DNA of 64,000 bases from Oceanococcus sp. HetDA_MAG_MS8 (GCA_019192445.1 JAHCMK010000003.1:1-64000); one strand, 5' to 3'. Positions 17,628-27,242 are shown, counted from the first letter of the stretch. The notes: generated by a model not told the origin, from the letters alone. Numbers and translations: made by a program.

Positions 17628-18596
17628 TTAGTCCAGCGCGATGGGACACTGGAAATCGGAGGGCTTGAGGGCCAGCACCGCACAATTCACCTGATTCAAC
17701 ACATCTTCTGCGGTGTTGCCGATGAGCAGTCCGGCGAGATGGCTGCGCCCTACGGTTCCCATGACCAAAACCCTAGGGCTGAGCATCTGTGCTTGCTCGG
17801 CAATGACTTGGCGGGCATCCCCGCGCCGCAACACTTGGTGGCAATCCAGTGCGGGATGTTCTTGTTCCAGAGCTTGACTCAGTTCCCGCAGGCCTTGCTG
17901 CGCGCTGGCTTCGCAGCTGTGGGCATAGTTCGCGGCGTGGTCGTCGGCTTTGGGGTCGTCCACCCAATAGCGGATCACATCGGCCGCAGGGGCATCCCAA
18001 GCATGCGTGAGGTGTAAGGGTAGGGACCAGGTCAATGCCAGGCACGCGGCTGCATCCAGGACCCGTTGATTGAGCTGATCCAGCAGCTCGTTCTCTGCTG
18101 CGTCGGCGTCTGCTAAGTCCACACTGGCCACAATGTTGTGGCGATCGGTATTGGCTGTCAGAGGGTGAAGCCAGACCGCAGCCGGGCATTTGCGGAGCAG
18201 ATGCTGATCCAAACTGCATAGCAGTCCGCGCTGCCAGCGATGATGCTGGCTTGTGGCTTTGAAGACCAGATCAATCTGATGCTGGTCGACGTAGCGCAAG
18301 ATCTCCAAGAATGGTCGGCCGCAGCGCAGGGAGAACTCAGCCGGATAGTCCATAGACTGCAGCAGGGGTTGGAGCACGGTTTGCAGATGTTGGCGGGCTC
18401 TTTGTTCGACTTGTTCGGGCTCGAGTTCGCTGGCGCGTGCAAGATGATGGAGCTCGCGTTGATCAATCACCATGAGCAGGTGGAGTTCAGCCTGCCATTG
18501 CTTGGCCAAATGCGCTGCTTGCTGAAGAAGCGCGGTTTCCTGCTGGGGGTCGTCGACGTAGACCAAGAGGCGTTTCCATGGAGCGGGTGTTGTCAT
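17628..18596 (-). CDS. Tandem universal stress protein (UspE-like)
   Basis: A 322-residue protein with two Usp domains (about 8-150 and 160-315). The second ends with the nucleotide-binding pattern VLVMGTVGRSHLAGLLIGNTAEDVL, matching G-2x-G-9x-G-(S/T). The first lacks such a loop. UspE-like proteins are cytoplasmic stress factors of uncertain mechanism. The gene starts 14 bases after the antiporter stop on the same strand; Usp domains often pair with ion transporters, so an ATP-sensing role on the antiporter is plausible. Confidence 0.88.
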   Translation of the reverse strand: MTTPAPWKRLLVYVDDPQQETALLQQAAHLAKQWQAELHLLMVIDQRELHHLARASELEPEQVEQRARQHLQTVLQPLLQSMDYPAEFSLRCGRPFLEILRYVDQHQIDLVFKATSQHHRWQRGLLCSLDQHLLRKCPAAVWLHPLTANTDRHNIVASVDLADADAAENELLDQLNQRVLDAAACLALTWSLPLHLTHAWDAPAADVIRYWVDDPKADDHAANYAHSCEASAQQGLRELSQALEQEHPALDCHQVLRRGDARQVIAEQAQMLSPRVLVMGTVGRSHLAGLLIGNTAEDVLNQVNCAVLALKPSDFQCPIALD

Positions 18597-18610
18597 GGGG
18601 TCATGAGGTC

Positions 18611-20281
18611 CTAGGCATTGGAAGTGGCGAGCAGGAGTTGGGCCGCGCGGTCGGCCGCGTCGATATAAGGATGCAAGATCAGGTTGGGGCTGGCTACTCC
18701 GCTTGGTGCCTGGCTGGCCACGCTGCTTGAGAGCGCCAGTTGGCCTTGGTAGCGGCAGTGCCTTAAGTGCTGTTGCAATAAAAATTGCGGATCTTCGCCC
18801 CGCGGTGAACGAGGGTGTGGGGGCAGGGTCGAGACCACCCAGCGGGCTGTGCTCAGGGGCAGTTCGGCCACGAAATCGCCATCACCCACATCGCCATTCC
18901 GACAAGCAATGCCGGCGAGCCTGGCTTGCTGCGCAATGTCTGGATCCATATCCACACCGAGTACCTTATGGCCATCGCGTTGCAGCGCTTCGGCCAGCGC
19001 CCAGCCATAGCGGCCCAGGCCAACAATCACAAACTCGGCTTCGGTCGGCGCTATGGCGCTGCTTTCCAGACTGGCTGCTTGAGCACGGCGGGGCAGGGTT
19101 TTTAACCAGGGCTCCATGCGCGCATATAGCAGGTGGGAATAGCTGATCATGTACGTTGAGGCGGCAATGGTGATGAGGCCCACCAAGGTCACCAGTCCTA
19201 GAGCGCCTTCCGACACATGCCCCAAGCTCACACCCATGGCCATGAAGATCAGCGAGAACTCGCTGATCTGCGCCACCGTCAGCCCGGCTAGAAACCCGGT
19301 GCGGGCGCTGTAACCTAAAGCATTCAGTATCAGCAGCACGATGAGGGGGTTGCCCAGCAGCACAAAGGCGGAGAGCACGGCGGCGGCCGGCAAGTTGCTG
19401 CCCAGCAGCGAGAGCTGCAGGGAACTGCCCAAGGCAATGAAGAAGAACAGCAACAAAAAGTCCCGCAGTGGCGCCAGGCGGGCTGCGATCTGATCCCTTA
19501 AGGGCGTGGAGGCGAGCGTGACGCCGGCAAGTAAGCCGCCCAGTTCCTTGCCAAAGCCCAGATAGTGACCTACCGAGGCCCATAAGGCCGCCCAGCCAAT
19601 GGCAAAGCACACCAGCAGCTCCGGCGCACGTGCTAATTGGTGCACCAGTGGGTTGGCCAAGTAGCGCATAAACAGCGCTGCCCCGAGAAGCAGGCCGAGG
19701 CCAGCGCCGAGTGTCTGCCAGAGTTGGGGCTGTTCAGCCGCCGCCTCCGCATCACCCAGGGCCATTGTGGACAGCGTCATCATGGCCACTACCACCACAA
19801 GGTCTTGCACGATGAGAAATCCCAGCGCAATACGTCCGTGCAGGGCGTCCAGCTCGCCTTTATCGGTTAAGAGCTTGACGATGATGATGGTGGAAGAAAA
19901 TGTGAGCGCCACCGCGGTGTATACCGCGGTGATCACATCCAGACCCAGAGCATAAGCAAGCCCAAAGCCCACAATACTCGTGAAGGCCACTTGGCCCAGG
20001 CCCGTGAGCACGGCCACCTTCCCCAGCTTGCGAACCAGGCTCAGATCCAGTTTGAGCCCCACCAAGAACAGCAACAGCGCAATACCCAGCTTGGCCAGCA
20101 TCTCAATGGGTGCATCGGAGCGGGCCAGGTTGAAGACATCCGGCCCGGCCAGAATGCCGACCGCGATAAAGCTCACAATCAGGGGTTGGCGGAGCATAAC
20201 GCCGACCATCCCCACCCCTGCCGCGAGCACCAAGAGGCTGGCAATTTCATAGAACAGATAGCCGCTGATCGCATCGGTCAA
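18611..20281 (-). CDS. CPA2 cation:proton antiporter with TrkA-N domain (KefB/YbaL-like)
   Basis: A protein of about 556 residues: 11-13 membrane helices of the CPA2 Na+/H+ exchanger fold (e.g. GIALLLFLVGLKLDLSLVRKLG, LGFLIVQDLVVVVAMM), then a cytoplasmic TrkA-N domain with a Rossmann loop (VIVGLGRYGWALAEAL). It should exchange K+ or Na+ for protons under nucleotide control. I prefer a TTG start at 20281, with GGAG nine bases upstream and the first membrane helix soon after. The frame runs open to 20410 but that extra part is not membrane-protein-like. No TrkA-C domain follows. Confidence 0.85.
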   Translation of the reverse strand: MTDAISGYLFYEIASLLVLAAGVGMVGVMLRQPLIVSFIAVGILAGPDVFNLARSDAPIEMLAKLGIALLLFLVGLKLDLSLVRKLGKVAVLTGLGQVAFTSIVGFGLAYALGLDVITAVYTAVALTFSSTIIIVKLLTDKGELDALHGRIALGFLIVQDLVVVVAMMTLSTMALGDAEAAAEQPQLWQTLGAGLGLLLGAALFMRYLANPLVHQLARAPELLVCFAIGWAALWASVGHYLGFGKELGGLLAGVTLASTPLRDQIAARLAPLRDFLLLFFFIALGSSLQLSLLGSNLPAAAVLSAFVLLGNPLIVLLILNALGYSARTGFLAGLTVAQISEFSLIFMAMGVSLGHVSEGALGLVTLVGLITIAASTYMISYSHLLYARMEPWLKTLPRRAQAASLESSAIAPTEAEFVIVGLGRYGWALAEALQRDGHKVLGVDMDPDIAQQARLAGIACRNGDVGDGDFVAELPLSTARWVVSTLPPHPRSPRGEDPQFLLQQHLRHCRYQGQLALSSSVASQAPSGVASPNLILHPYIDAADRAAQLLLATSNA

Positions 20282-20516
20282 AACATGGCTCCACACTGTT
20301 GAAAGGCAACTGTATAACGCCGATTGCTGCGGGACTAGCTCTAGGCTCGCTGCCCGGCCACAACTGGACATTGGGCGATACATCGGGCACTCTATGCTGC
20401 ATTGCAGCAAAAGCGTGGTCCCGCCTGGGCGCGTGCAATTCCTATTTTTTTGCGTTGTCTTATGCGCCGCCTACGAGGCCAGGCCGCACGGCAGCGCTGT
20501 GCTTATGGAGTGCTTA

Positions 20517-22040
20517 ATGACCGAATCTGGTCTGACCCCCGCCACCCTCAAAACCAACTTATTCAGTGGATTAACTGTGGCTCTGGCCATGGTTCCGGAG
20601 GCGATCGCCTTCGCTCTTGTGGCGCAGGTGTCACCGCTAACGGGTCTTTATGCGGCCATTCTTGTCAGCCTGATTACCTCTGCATTCGGCGGCAGGCCCG
20701 GCATGATTTCCGGTGCGACCGGCGCCCTGGCGGTGGTGATGGTGGCGTTGGTGGTGGAGCATGGGGTGCAGTACCTCTTTGCCACCGTCGTACTCATGGG
20801 CCTCTTTCAGCTGCTCTTTGCTGGTGCCCGCCTTGGCAAGCTCATCCGGATGGTGCCGTATCCGGTGATGCTGGGGTTCGTGAATGGCCTGGCCATCGTG
20901 ATCTTCATGGCGCAGTTCCACCACTTTAAACAGCCTGGTCCGGACGGTGAGTTGGTGTGGATGAGCGGTATGCCGCTGTATGTGATGTTGGGCCTCATCG
21001 CCCTGACCGTGGCAATCATCTACCTCGCACCCAAGCTCACGCGCGCCGTCCCAGCTACCTTGCTCGCTATTTTGAGTGTGTCGGCACTGACCCTGGGGCT
21101 GGGGATCGATACCAAGACCGTGGGCGATCTGGGTTCCATTGCGGGCGGCTTGCCGCAGTTTGCAATACCCCAGGTGCCCTGGAGTTTTGACACCCTGCGC
21201 ATCGTCGTTCCTTACGCCCTGATTCTGGCGGCGATTGGTTTGATTGAGTCCTTGCTGACCTTGAACTTGATTGACGATATGACCGACACCCGCGGTCAGC
21301 CCAATAAGGAATGTGCCGCTCAGGGCATGGCCAATGTGGTGACCGGTTTCTTCGGCGGTATGGGCGGTTGCGCCATGATTGGTCAAAGCATGATCAATGT
21401 GGGCAACGGTGCTTTGCATCGTATTTCCGGGCTAGCCACTGGTGGTTTTCTGTTGATGTTTGTGCTGTTTGGGTCTGCATTGATTGAGCAGATTCCCTTG
21501 GCTGCTCTGATTGGCGTGATGTTTGTGGTGTCGGAAAAAACCTTTGAATGGGGCAGCTTTCGCTTGTTCGGCAAAGTGCCACGCACGGACGTTTTTGTGG
21601 GTTTGACCGTTGCTGGTGTGACGGTGGTGGCAGATTTAGCCGTGGCGGTCGTAGTCGGTGTGATTCTCTCGGCTTTGAGTTTTGCCTGGAAACAAGCCAA
21701 ACGCATTCAGGTGCAGCGCGTGCACGAGGAGCAGGTAGGCACGCTGTATAGCGTGGAGGGCATTTTGTTCTTTGCCTCGGTGACCAATTTTGCCGAGAAG
21801 TTTTCGCCACGCGCCGATGCGCAGGAAGTTCGGGTGGACTTCTCCGAGGCGCGTTTGATGGATCATTCCGCGATTGCTGCGGTGAGCTCACTGGCCGAGC
21901 GCTATCAACGCGCGGGTCGTCATTTGGTGCTGCTCAACCTGACCCCCGAGTGCCAGGACCTACTTCGGCGGGCGGCTCGTATGCTGCCGCTAGAGTTTGC
22001 ACAGGGCGAAGTGCGCTTGCCCTTGGCGGCCTCGCTATAA
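20517..22040 (+). CDS. SulP-family anion transporter with STAS domain
   Basis: A 507-residue SulP transporter. Residues about 10-400 hold the membrane part with the family blocks TVALAMVPEAIAFALVAQVSPLTGLYAA and GRPGMISGATGAL; residues about 410-500 are a STAS domain (VRVDFSEARLMDHSAIAAV). SulP proteins carry sulfate, bicarbonate or other anions, often with H+ or Na+. The start is ATG 20517 with GGAG six bases before it; the frame is open upstream but without coding character. It is divergent from the antiporter gene across about 235 bases. Confidence 0.9.
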   Translation: MTESGLTPATLKTNLFSGLTVALAMVPEAIAFALVAQVSPLTGLYAAILVSLITSAFGGRPGMISGATGALAVVMVALVVEHGVQYLFATVVLMGLFQLLFAGARLGKLIRMVPYPVMLGFVNGLAIVIFMAQFHHFKQPGPDGELVWMSGMPLYVMLGLIALTVAIIYLAPKLTRAVPATLLAILSVSALTLGLGIDTKTVGDLGSIAGGLPQFAIPQVPWSFDTLRIVVPYALILAAIGLIESLLTLNLIDDMTDTRGQPNKECAAQGMANVVTGFFGGMGGCAMIGQSMINVGNGALHRISGLATGGFLLMFVLFGSALIEQIPLAALIGVMFVVSEKTFEWGSFRLFGKVPRTDVFVGLTVAGVTVVADLAVAVVVGVILSALSFAWKQAKRIQVQRVHEEQVGTLYSVEGILFFASVTNFAEKFSPRADAQEVRVDFSEARLMDHSAIAAVSSLAERYQRAGRHLVLLNLTPECQDLLRRAARMLPLEFAQGEVRLPLAASL

Positions 22041-22107
22041 ACCGCGCTCGAGTCGCGGCGCGGGGGCACGCTAGCCGCTAGTCAGTTTGCCGCAGCTGCC
22101 TCTGAGG

Positions 22108-22887
22108 CTAGGGCGGGGGGAGGCCTAAGGCTTTCCTTGCCTCTGGCGTTTTGAGCACGAAATCGGCGCCTAAGTGGTCTTCGCCGGCCGGCCCACAGAG
22201 GTAAGCAACGGCTTGGGCTACCCATTCCGCGGGAATATGCGCGCTGGGCTTGAGCCGGCTCACCGGGTTCACCCCAGACTCCCGAATGCGGTCCTGCATC
22301 GCCGTCGCCACCGTGCCCGGGCTTAAGCCCAGGGCGCGCAGGCCACGGTCGGCATACTCTTTGTGCAGGCTGCGGGTCAGGGACAGCACCGCGGCTTTAC
22401 TCGCGCAATAGGCGCTCCAGCCCTCTAGCGCCGAATAAGCTGCTCCGGAGCTAATGTTGATGATGGTGCCTTGACCGGCCTCCAGCATGCCAGGGATCAC
22501 CGCACGCGAGGCCAAGTAGACTCCCTTGATATTGACATCGATGGCCCGGCTCCAGGCTTCTGGGTCGGTGTCATGCAACTTGGCAATGGGGTCAATCACG
22601 CCGGCATTGTTCACCAAAACATCCACCGCCCCAAAGCTCTGCTGGGTTTGTGCAACAGCTTGTTCCAAGGAGTGGGCATCGGCGACATCGCAGGCAAGCG
22701 CCAAGGCCTTCCCGCCCTGGCTTCTGATGCTTTGAGCCTGACTCTCTATGGCTTGAATGCTGCGGGCTAGAAGCACCACTCTTCCACCCAGGCTAGCCAT
22801 GTGACGCGCTGTTGCGGCGCCAATGCCTCGGCTAGCCCCCGTGATCAGCACAACACGGTTGGCGAATGTGGGTCCACTATCTTGCAT
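22108..22887 (-). CDS. Short-chain dehydrogenase/reductase
   Basis: A 259-residue NAD(P)-dependent SDR. The cofactor loop TGASRGIG is at 16-23, NNAG at 93-96, and the catalytic set is S146/S147, Y160 and K164 (YCASK). The substrate is unknown. The start ATG 22887 has GAGGG eight bases upstream; the frame is open further but lacks coding character. It converges with the SulP gene. Confidence 0.88.
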   Translation of the reverse strand: MQDSGPTFANRVVLITGASRGIGAATARHMASLGGRVVLLARSIQAIESQAQSIRSQGGKALALACDVADAHSLEQAVAQTQQSFGAVDVLVNNAGVIDPIAKLHDTDPEAWSRAIDVNIKGVYLASRAVIPGMLEAGQGTIINISSGAAYSALEGWSAYCASKAAVLSLTRSLHKEYADRGLRALGLSPGTVATAMQDRIRESGVNPVSRLKPSAHIPAEWVAQAVAYLCGPAGEDHLGADFVLKTPEARKALGLPPP

Positions 22888-23157
22888 GCCTTCAGCCCTC
22901 AGTCGGCGGCCCTTCAGTGTATGCCAAGCCACGCGTCTCAGCATGTGCGCCCCCAATGCCTGGGGCCTTAGCCCAGATCCAGTGGAGGGGAGAGACAGGT
23001 AGGCCTGAACGCTTTGTGCCTGAGAGATACGGACGAATCCCGCGATGCATCAGCGTCAGCAGTGTTGAGATTAAACCCTTGGTTTCGGATCGATGCGGGT
23101 GGTTCGGCCGCTTCGGGTCGCTCTTGGTCGCTACCGGCTTGACAGTGTGCACTCAAA

Positions 23158-23730
23158 TTATTTGAGCTTGCCCAGCCAGCTTAGCCAATCTTGGAGGCCC
23201 CGACGTTCCTTTTCGGCTTGGAGAACCTCCGGCGCTGGCGCTGGCGCACGTAGAAATTCATCACGGGCCACATCCGCCAGCGAGCGCAGACAGTCTTTCT
23301 GAGCGCGGGAGAGGTAAACGTCTGCGGTGTGGATCACACACAGGGTTCCCAGGCGTACATCTGGAGTGATCCGGATAGGCGCGCCCGCGTAAAAACGGAT
23401 GAAGGGCGGGCCAGTCACTAAGGGGTTGTCGAAAAAGCGTTCATCAGCCAGGGCGTCAGGCACCTCGAACACATCCTGTTCGCTGGCGATGGCATGGCCA
23501 CAAAAGGAAATGGTGCGCTCAGTCCCTGGAATACTCAAACCCATACAGGCCTTGAACCATTGCTGCTGGTCATCCAGTAGGGTGATCAGCCCGATGTCGG
23601 TATGACATAAGGTCCGCGCCGTGGAGGCTAGGCGCTGAAAGCGCTGCTCCTTATGTGGATCCATGATATTCAATGCCCGCATGACGGCGAGCCGTTCTTG
23701 TTCATTCGCGAGAATGGGGGCAGGCATCAT
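23158..23730 (-). CDS. Stand-alone GAF domain protein
   Basis: A 190-residue protein made of one GAF domain (about 25-165) with the pattern TDIGLITLLDDQQQWFKACMGL, SFCGHAI, RFYAGAPI and LGTLCVI. GAF domains of this subgroup usually sit at the N-terminus of diguanylate cyclases or kinases; here there is no output domain. A second copy with the same layout is at 47782. The ATG has AGAGG eight bases upstream. It lies between an SDR gene and a divergent SpoIIE-type phosphatase gene. Confidence 0.85.
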   Translation of the reverse strand: MMPAPILANEQERLAVMRALNIMDPHKEQRFQRLASTARTLCHTDIGLITLLDDQQQWFKACMGLSIPGTERTISFCGHAIASEQDVFEVPDALADERFFDNPLVTGPPFIRFYAGAPIRITPDVRLGTLCVIHTADVYLSRAQKDCLRSLADVARDEFLRAPAPAPEVLQAEKERRGLQDWLSWLGKLK

Positions 23731-23907
23731 GGCGAAGGCCTCTGGCGCGGTTGAAACTAGACCTCCGCTAACGGTCCCATGACAATACCGAGTGGGTCAA
23801 CTCATGGCCGCACTGCTTTGGGCGAGATTGCTGCAAATCCTGCGTCATTGCCGCTGATGCCTGCCGGGATTCCTTTGGCGCATTTTTACTGTCACGTTTA
23901 GATATTT

Positions 23908-24639
23908 ATGCATTCAGAGTCTGAGTGGGATTCGGTAGCCAGCCTGCAACGGCGACTGATGATGCGGCCCGTGGACTGCGCCTTTGCGCGCTGGTCCGTG
24001 CATATGCGCCCAGCAGATCGGGTCAGCGGCGATTTTTGTGTGATTGGGCGGCGCGAAGGTGATCGGCTGTGGGGCGCATTCGGAGATGTGATGGGGCACG
24101 GGCCCCTAGCCGCTTCGGTCAATGTGGCTATCCTTGCTGAGCTTGGGCACTTGGCGGACTGTTCCCCAGCACAGCGTTTGGCGGGGCTGAATGCCTTTTT
24201 GGAAAACGACCAAGGGCTGTTCGCCACCGCTATGAGCTTTGACTTGGGACCTGCCGGAGATTGCCTGCTGAGTAGCGCGGGTCACCCGCCGGCCTTGCTG
24301 ATGGATTCCAGCGCGACTCGGCCGGTTCCAGAGTCGACGGGGGCACCGCTGGGTTTATTCGGCGTGGATGAAAACTATGCCGAGCATCACTTGCAATTGC
24401 GTCCGCAGCAGCGCCTACTCTTCGTGAGCGATGGCTTCTTGGAGCGCAATGCCGCCTCCGCGCGTACTAAAGCACTCCCCCTGCGTATTCAGCAGGGGTT
24501 GATGGCTGCCGCTTCAGCGAATGCGCTGAAGGAGGATATTGTGACCATGCGCCGACTGCTGGAGGCTGCGGTGAATGGCCGGCGCAAGGCTGCCGACGAT
24601 CAGACCCTGCTGCTGCTGGAGTACCGCGGAGCTTCTTAG
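23908..24639 (+). CDS. SpoIIE-type (RsbU-like) PP2C phosphatase
   Basis: A 243-residue single-domain phosphatase. Metal-binding aspartates appear in RVSGDFCVI, FGDVMGHGPLAAS, LLFVSDGFLE and ADDQTLLLLEY, the usual order for the SpoIIE/RsbU family, and SAGHPPALL marks the middle. Such enzymes dephosphorylate a STAS anti-anti-sigma factor. There is no sensor domain. It is the first of several partner-switching genes here. No clear ribosome binding site precedes the ATG. Confidence 0.88.
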   Translation: MHSESEWDSVASLQRRLMMRPVDCAFARWSVHMRPADRVSGDFCVIGRREGDRLWGAFGDVMGHGPLAASVNVAILAELGHLADCSPAQRLAGLNAFLENDQGLFATAMSFDLGPAGDCLLSSAGHPPALLMDSSATRPVPESTGAPLGLFGVDENYAEHHLQLRPQQRLLFVSDGFLERNAASARTKALPLRIQQGLMAAASANALKEDIVTMRRLLEAAVNGRRKAADDQTLLLLEYRGAS

Positions 24640-24678
24640 GCCGATGAGGGCTAATCAGTGTGCGCTGAAGGCTTGGTC

Positions 24679-25287
24679 CTAAGATCCCCAGGTCCAAACA
24701 TCCGAATCGGGCTTGCCAAGCGCTTCCGAGCTGCGGAGTAGGGAGCTGACAATGGCATCGACCCGTTGCGTCAATACTTGATCGGCATCGAGTTGCATCA
24801 ACTCTCGGGCAGCCTCCAGCATGGAGCGGCGCCCGGCCTCCAGCCGTGCAATCAAATCGAAAGCATGCAGCGCGGAATACACCACAGAGCGAAGGTGGTC
24901 CTGAGTCCATGCTGCCTTTGGCAAGAAGCCATCAAGCTCTAAACTGAGTGTGGCTTCCCACTCTGTGATGAGCTCGGTACGCGCCGTTGTGAGGATGATG
25001 CGCGTCATCCAGGTGTGGTCCTGTTCGCGTAGATTGCGTATGAAGTCCGCTCCCGTTTGTTGCGCCGCAAGGTCCCAGTCGACAATGGCTACAGCGGGCG
25101 GAGAAGGGTGCCACCGGGTCAGGGCCTGGGCCGGCGTCTGGCACCATTCGAGGGTGGCAGGGCGGCTCCTGAATCGCAGTCCGTCCAGCAACGCTGCACA
25201 CAAGTCGGCCATATCCGGATCATCATCGAGCAGCAGAACCCGCCAGCTGGGCTGGGCGTCATCCGCAAAGGCAGTGTCTGACTTCAT
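24679..25287 (-). CDS. Receiver-domain protein with helical C-terminus
   Basis: A 202-residue protein. Residues about 15-135 form a receiver domain (VLLLDDDPDMADL; acceptor aspartate in AIVDWDLA; ILTTAR; FLPKAAW). Residues 140-202 are helical and match no DNA-binding domain; the part SALHAFDLIARLEAGRRSMLEAARELM may form a coiled coil. Its place between a phosphatase and an RsbW-like kinase suggests it feeds a phosphorelay into partner switching. The gene converges with the phosphatase gene. Confidence 0.8.
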   Translation of the reverse strand: MKSDTAFADDAQPSWRVLLLDDDPDMADLCAALLDGLRFRSRPATLEWCQTPAQALTRWHPSPPAVAIVDWDLAAQQTGADFIRNLREQDHTWMTRIILTTARTELITEWEATLSLELDGFLPKAAWTQDHLRSVVYSALHAFDLIARLEAGRRSMLEAARELMQLDADQVLTQRVDAIVSSLLRSSEALGKPDSDVWTWGS

Positions 25288-25433
25288 CGTGGCTTACATC
25301 TTCTTGGGCTGTGCTCTGACACAAAACTCAACCGATTCGGCGCAAAAGTTGGCGCGTTCGGACAAGTTCACAGTATGCTTGTGGAATAGGTTGAAAGACC
25401 ACATAACTACAGTACCGGAAACAGGGTGGGGAA

Positions 25434-25901
25434 TTGGTTGCTAAGCAGGAATATGCAGTTCCGCTAGAGCTTGTACAAGCCCGTCGACTGCGTGAGTGGA
25501 TTGCACAGGCCGGCGGAAGTGATAAACCCGAATGGGCCCAACACTTAGTGGAGTCCGTGCAGCTTTGCCTCACCGAGTTGCTCACCAACCTCATCGTCCA
25601 CGGGGGGCGCCAGGGTTTGGCGTCCATCAGCTTGGCGCGTCATGCACAAGTGTTAAAGGTGCAAGTCCGCTGTGCGGGGCATAGCTTCTCTTCCGTAGAT
25701 GAATTCGAGCAGGCCAGGCAGAGCTCCTGCGCTGTGCTAGAGCAAGCTGCAACCGATCCCTTGGCACTCAGCGGTCGTGGCATGGGGCTCATTTGCGCGG
25801 CAACACAGAGCTTTGAGTATTCCCAAGTCCAGGACAATGGCCAGGGGCTGGATGTTTATGAATTGGTCTTTGTGGTTGGCTCTGCACCTGCTGGACCCTG
25901 A
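25434..25901 (+). CDS. RsbW-like anti-sigma serine kinase
   Basis: A 155-residue HATPase-fold protein with the N-box ELLTNLIVHG and the G-box SGRGMGLICAA, as in RsbW/SpoIIAB kinases that hold a sigma factor or other target and phosphorylate a STAS antagonist. The start is TTG at 25434 behind a GGGTGGGG stretch. Its last 46 bases overlap the convergent membrane phosphatase gene. No sigma factor gene is adjacent. Confidence 0.82.
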   Translation: MVAKQEYAVPLELVQARRLREWIAQAGGSDKPEWAQHLVESVQLCLTELLTNLIVHGGRQGLASISLARHAQVLKVQVRCAGHSFSSVDEFEQARQSSCAVLEQAATDPLALSGRGMGLICAATQSFEYSQVQDNGQGLDVYELVFVVGSAPAGP

Positions 25902-27094
25902 TACTCGAAGGCGAGAAAACTCAGGTCATCATTGACCCAGCCCTGTTTGCGCGCCATGCGCAGGTCGGCCATCGCCAAGTCGGCCAGCTCAGCTGCATCT
26001 TGAGATTGCTTCAGATGCTTTCCAAGCCAGGTGCAAATTCCTTGTGTTCCATACAGCTGCCCCTGCGGGGTGCGCTGCTCCAAGATGCCATCGGTGTACA
26101 AAAAGAGCACATCACCTGGAGCCAAGGTCCACTGGTGCTCAAAGATATCCTCGGTTTGCAGCTCAAATAACCCCAAGGCAGAGCTAGGCCCGCCGATCAG
26201 GTGCAAGGACCGATCTGCGGCGCGTATCCACACCAAAGGCGGGGCGCCGGCGCTGTGCAGTTGGACTTGGCCATCGGCTTGAACTCGGCAGTGCATGGCT
26301 GTTGCAAAGAGGACTTCGCTAGAACTGTTCAAAGTGCGGTCGATGTCCTTGAGCAAAGCCACACCGTCAGCGTATTCCTTGTAGCGGGCGCTCAAGGCCT
26401 GTACCGATTGAGTGACCAAGGCCGCGGGTACGCCATGGCCCATGGCATCGGCCAGAGTGATCACGAACTGCTGATCATCAGCGGCCACCACGCAGGTATC
26501 CCCCGTGACATCGGCCATGGGCAGAGAAAAATACCGACTCCGGCCGAAAACGGTTTGTGTTTCATGGGGCTGTAATGCCCGTTGCAGGTTGCCGGCAGCT
26601 TGCAGTTCATCATGTTGTGCCTGCGCCCGTTCCTGCAGATTCTTTTGAACCCGGCGGCGCTCGCGGATTTCCCGCCGCAGTGAGTCAGTACGTTGCTCTA
26701 ATATGGATTGCAGGTCGGTTTGGTGGCGCTCTAAGGCGCTGCGCATTTCCTCATTCCAGTCCAAAGACTCACTCAGTTCCATCTCTAGCTGACGGATGGC
26801 ACGCGAGAACATCAGCAACAAAACACCGATAGCGCATTTCACCAGGGCATGCGCAAGCAGCAGAAAATTCTGTTCGTGATATTGAAAAACCTGCGGTGAG
26901 GTCAGATGATGGAAGGAGGTAAAACAAACGCCTCCGGCAATCATTGCAATGCTTGCCCACAGCGCTTTACGGTGTCGAATACGCCCAGGCGCAAAGGCAA
27001 AGGCAAAGGCAATGGCCTGGGCCATGGACGCAAATGCGCTGCCGCTGGCAACCGCCAGCAGCATCAGCTCTATAGCAGCTGCGCTTGCCTCCAT
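25856..27094 (-). CDS. Membrane-bound SpoIIE-type phosphatase
   Basis: A 412-residue protein: three or four membrane helices in residues 1-110, a long coiled coil (about 115-185, rich in E, R and Q), then a SpoIIE/PP2C domain with MADVTGDTCVV, TLADAMGHGVPAALV, HSAGAPPLVW, LFLYTDGILEQ and VNDDLSFLAFEY. It should sense a membrane signal and dephosphorylate a STAS protein. The ATG at 27094 has GAGGAA nearby; a TTG at 27109 is possible. Its 3' end overlaps the RsbW-like gene on the opposite strand. Confidence 0.87.
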   Translation of the reverse strand: MEASAAAIELMLLAVASGSAFASMAQAIAFAFAFAPGRIRHRKALWASIAMIAGGVCFTSFHHLTSPQVFQYHEQNFLLLAHALVKCAIGVLLLMFSRAIRQLEMELSESLDWNEEMRSALERHQTDLQSILEQRTDSLRREIRERRRVQKNLQERAQAQHDELQAAGNLQRALQPHETQTVFGRSRYFSLPMADVTGDTCVVAADDQQFVITLADAMGHGVPAALVTQSVQALSARYKEYADGVALLKDIDRTLNSSSEVLFATAMHCRVQADGQVQLHSAGAPPLVWIRAADRSLHLIGGPSSALGLFELQTEDIFEHQWTLAPGDVLFLYTDGILEQRTPQGQLYGTQGICTWLGKHLKQSQDAAELADLAMADLRMARKQGWVNDDLSFLAFEYQGPAGAEPTTKTNS

Positions 27095-27242
27095 CTGTGG
27101 GTTCCTCAATGCCCGTCCCAGGCTGCATAATGTAACAGTGGCTTTTAGGCCTGTCGTGGATTGGCGCCACGATATTTGGTCGTTACATGAGGGATTCCGA
27201 CAGTTTATTGCTGCGCCTCATATTGCAGTGCTGGGGAGGTTT

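Noticed and set aside
22888-23157. Complete glycine riboswitch
   Set aside because: Only the CTCTCAGGC-type core is found; the partner strand GGAGAG and the GCCGAAGG element are not in a position to complete the fold, so no riboswitch feature is listed.
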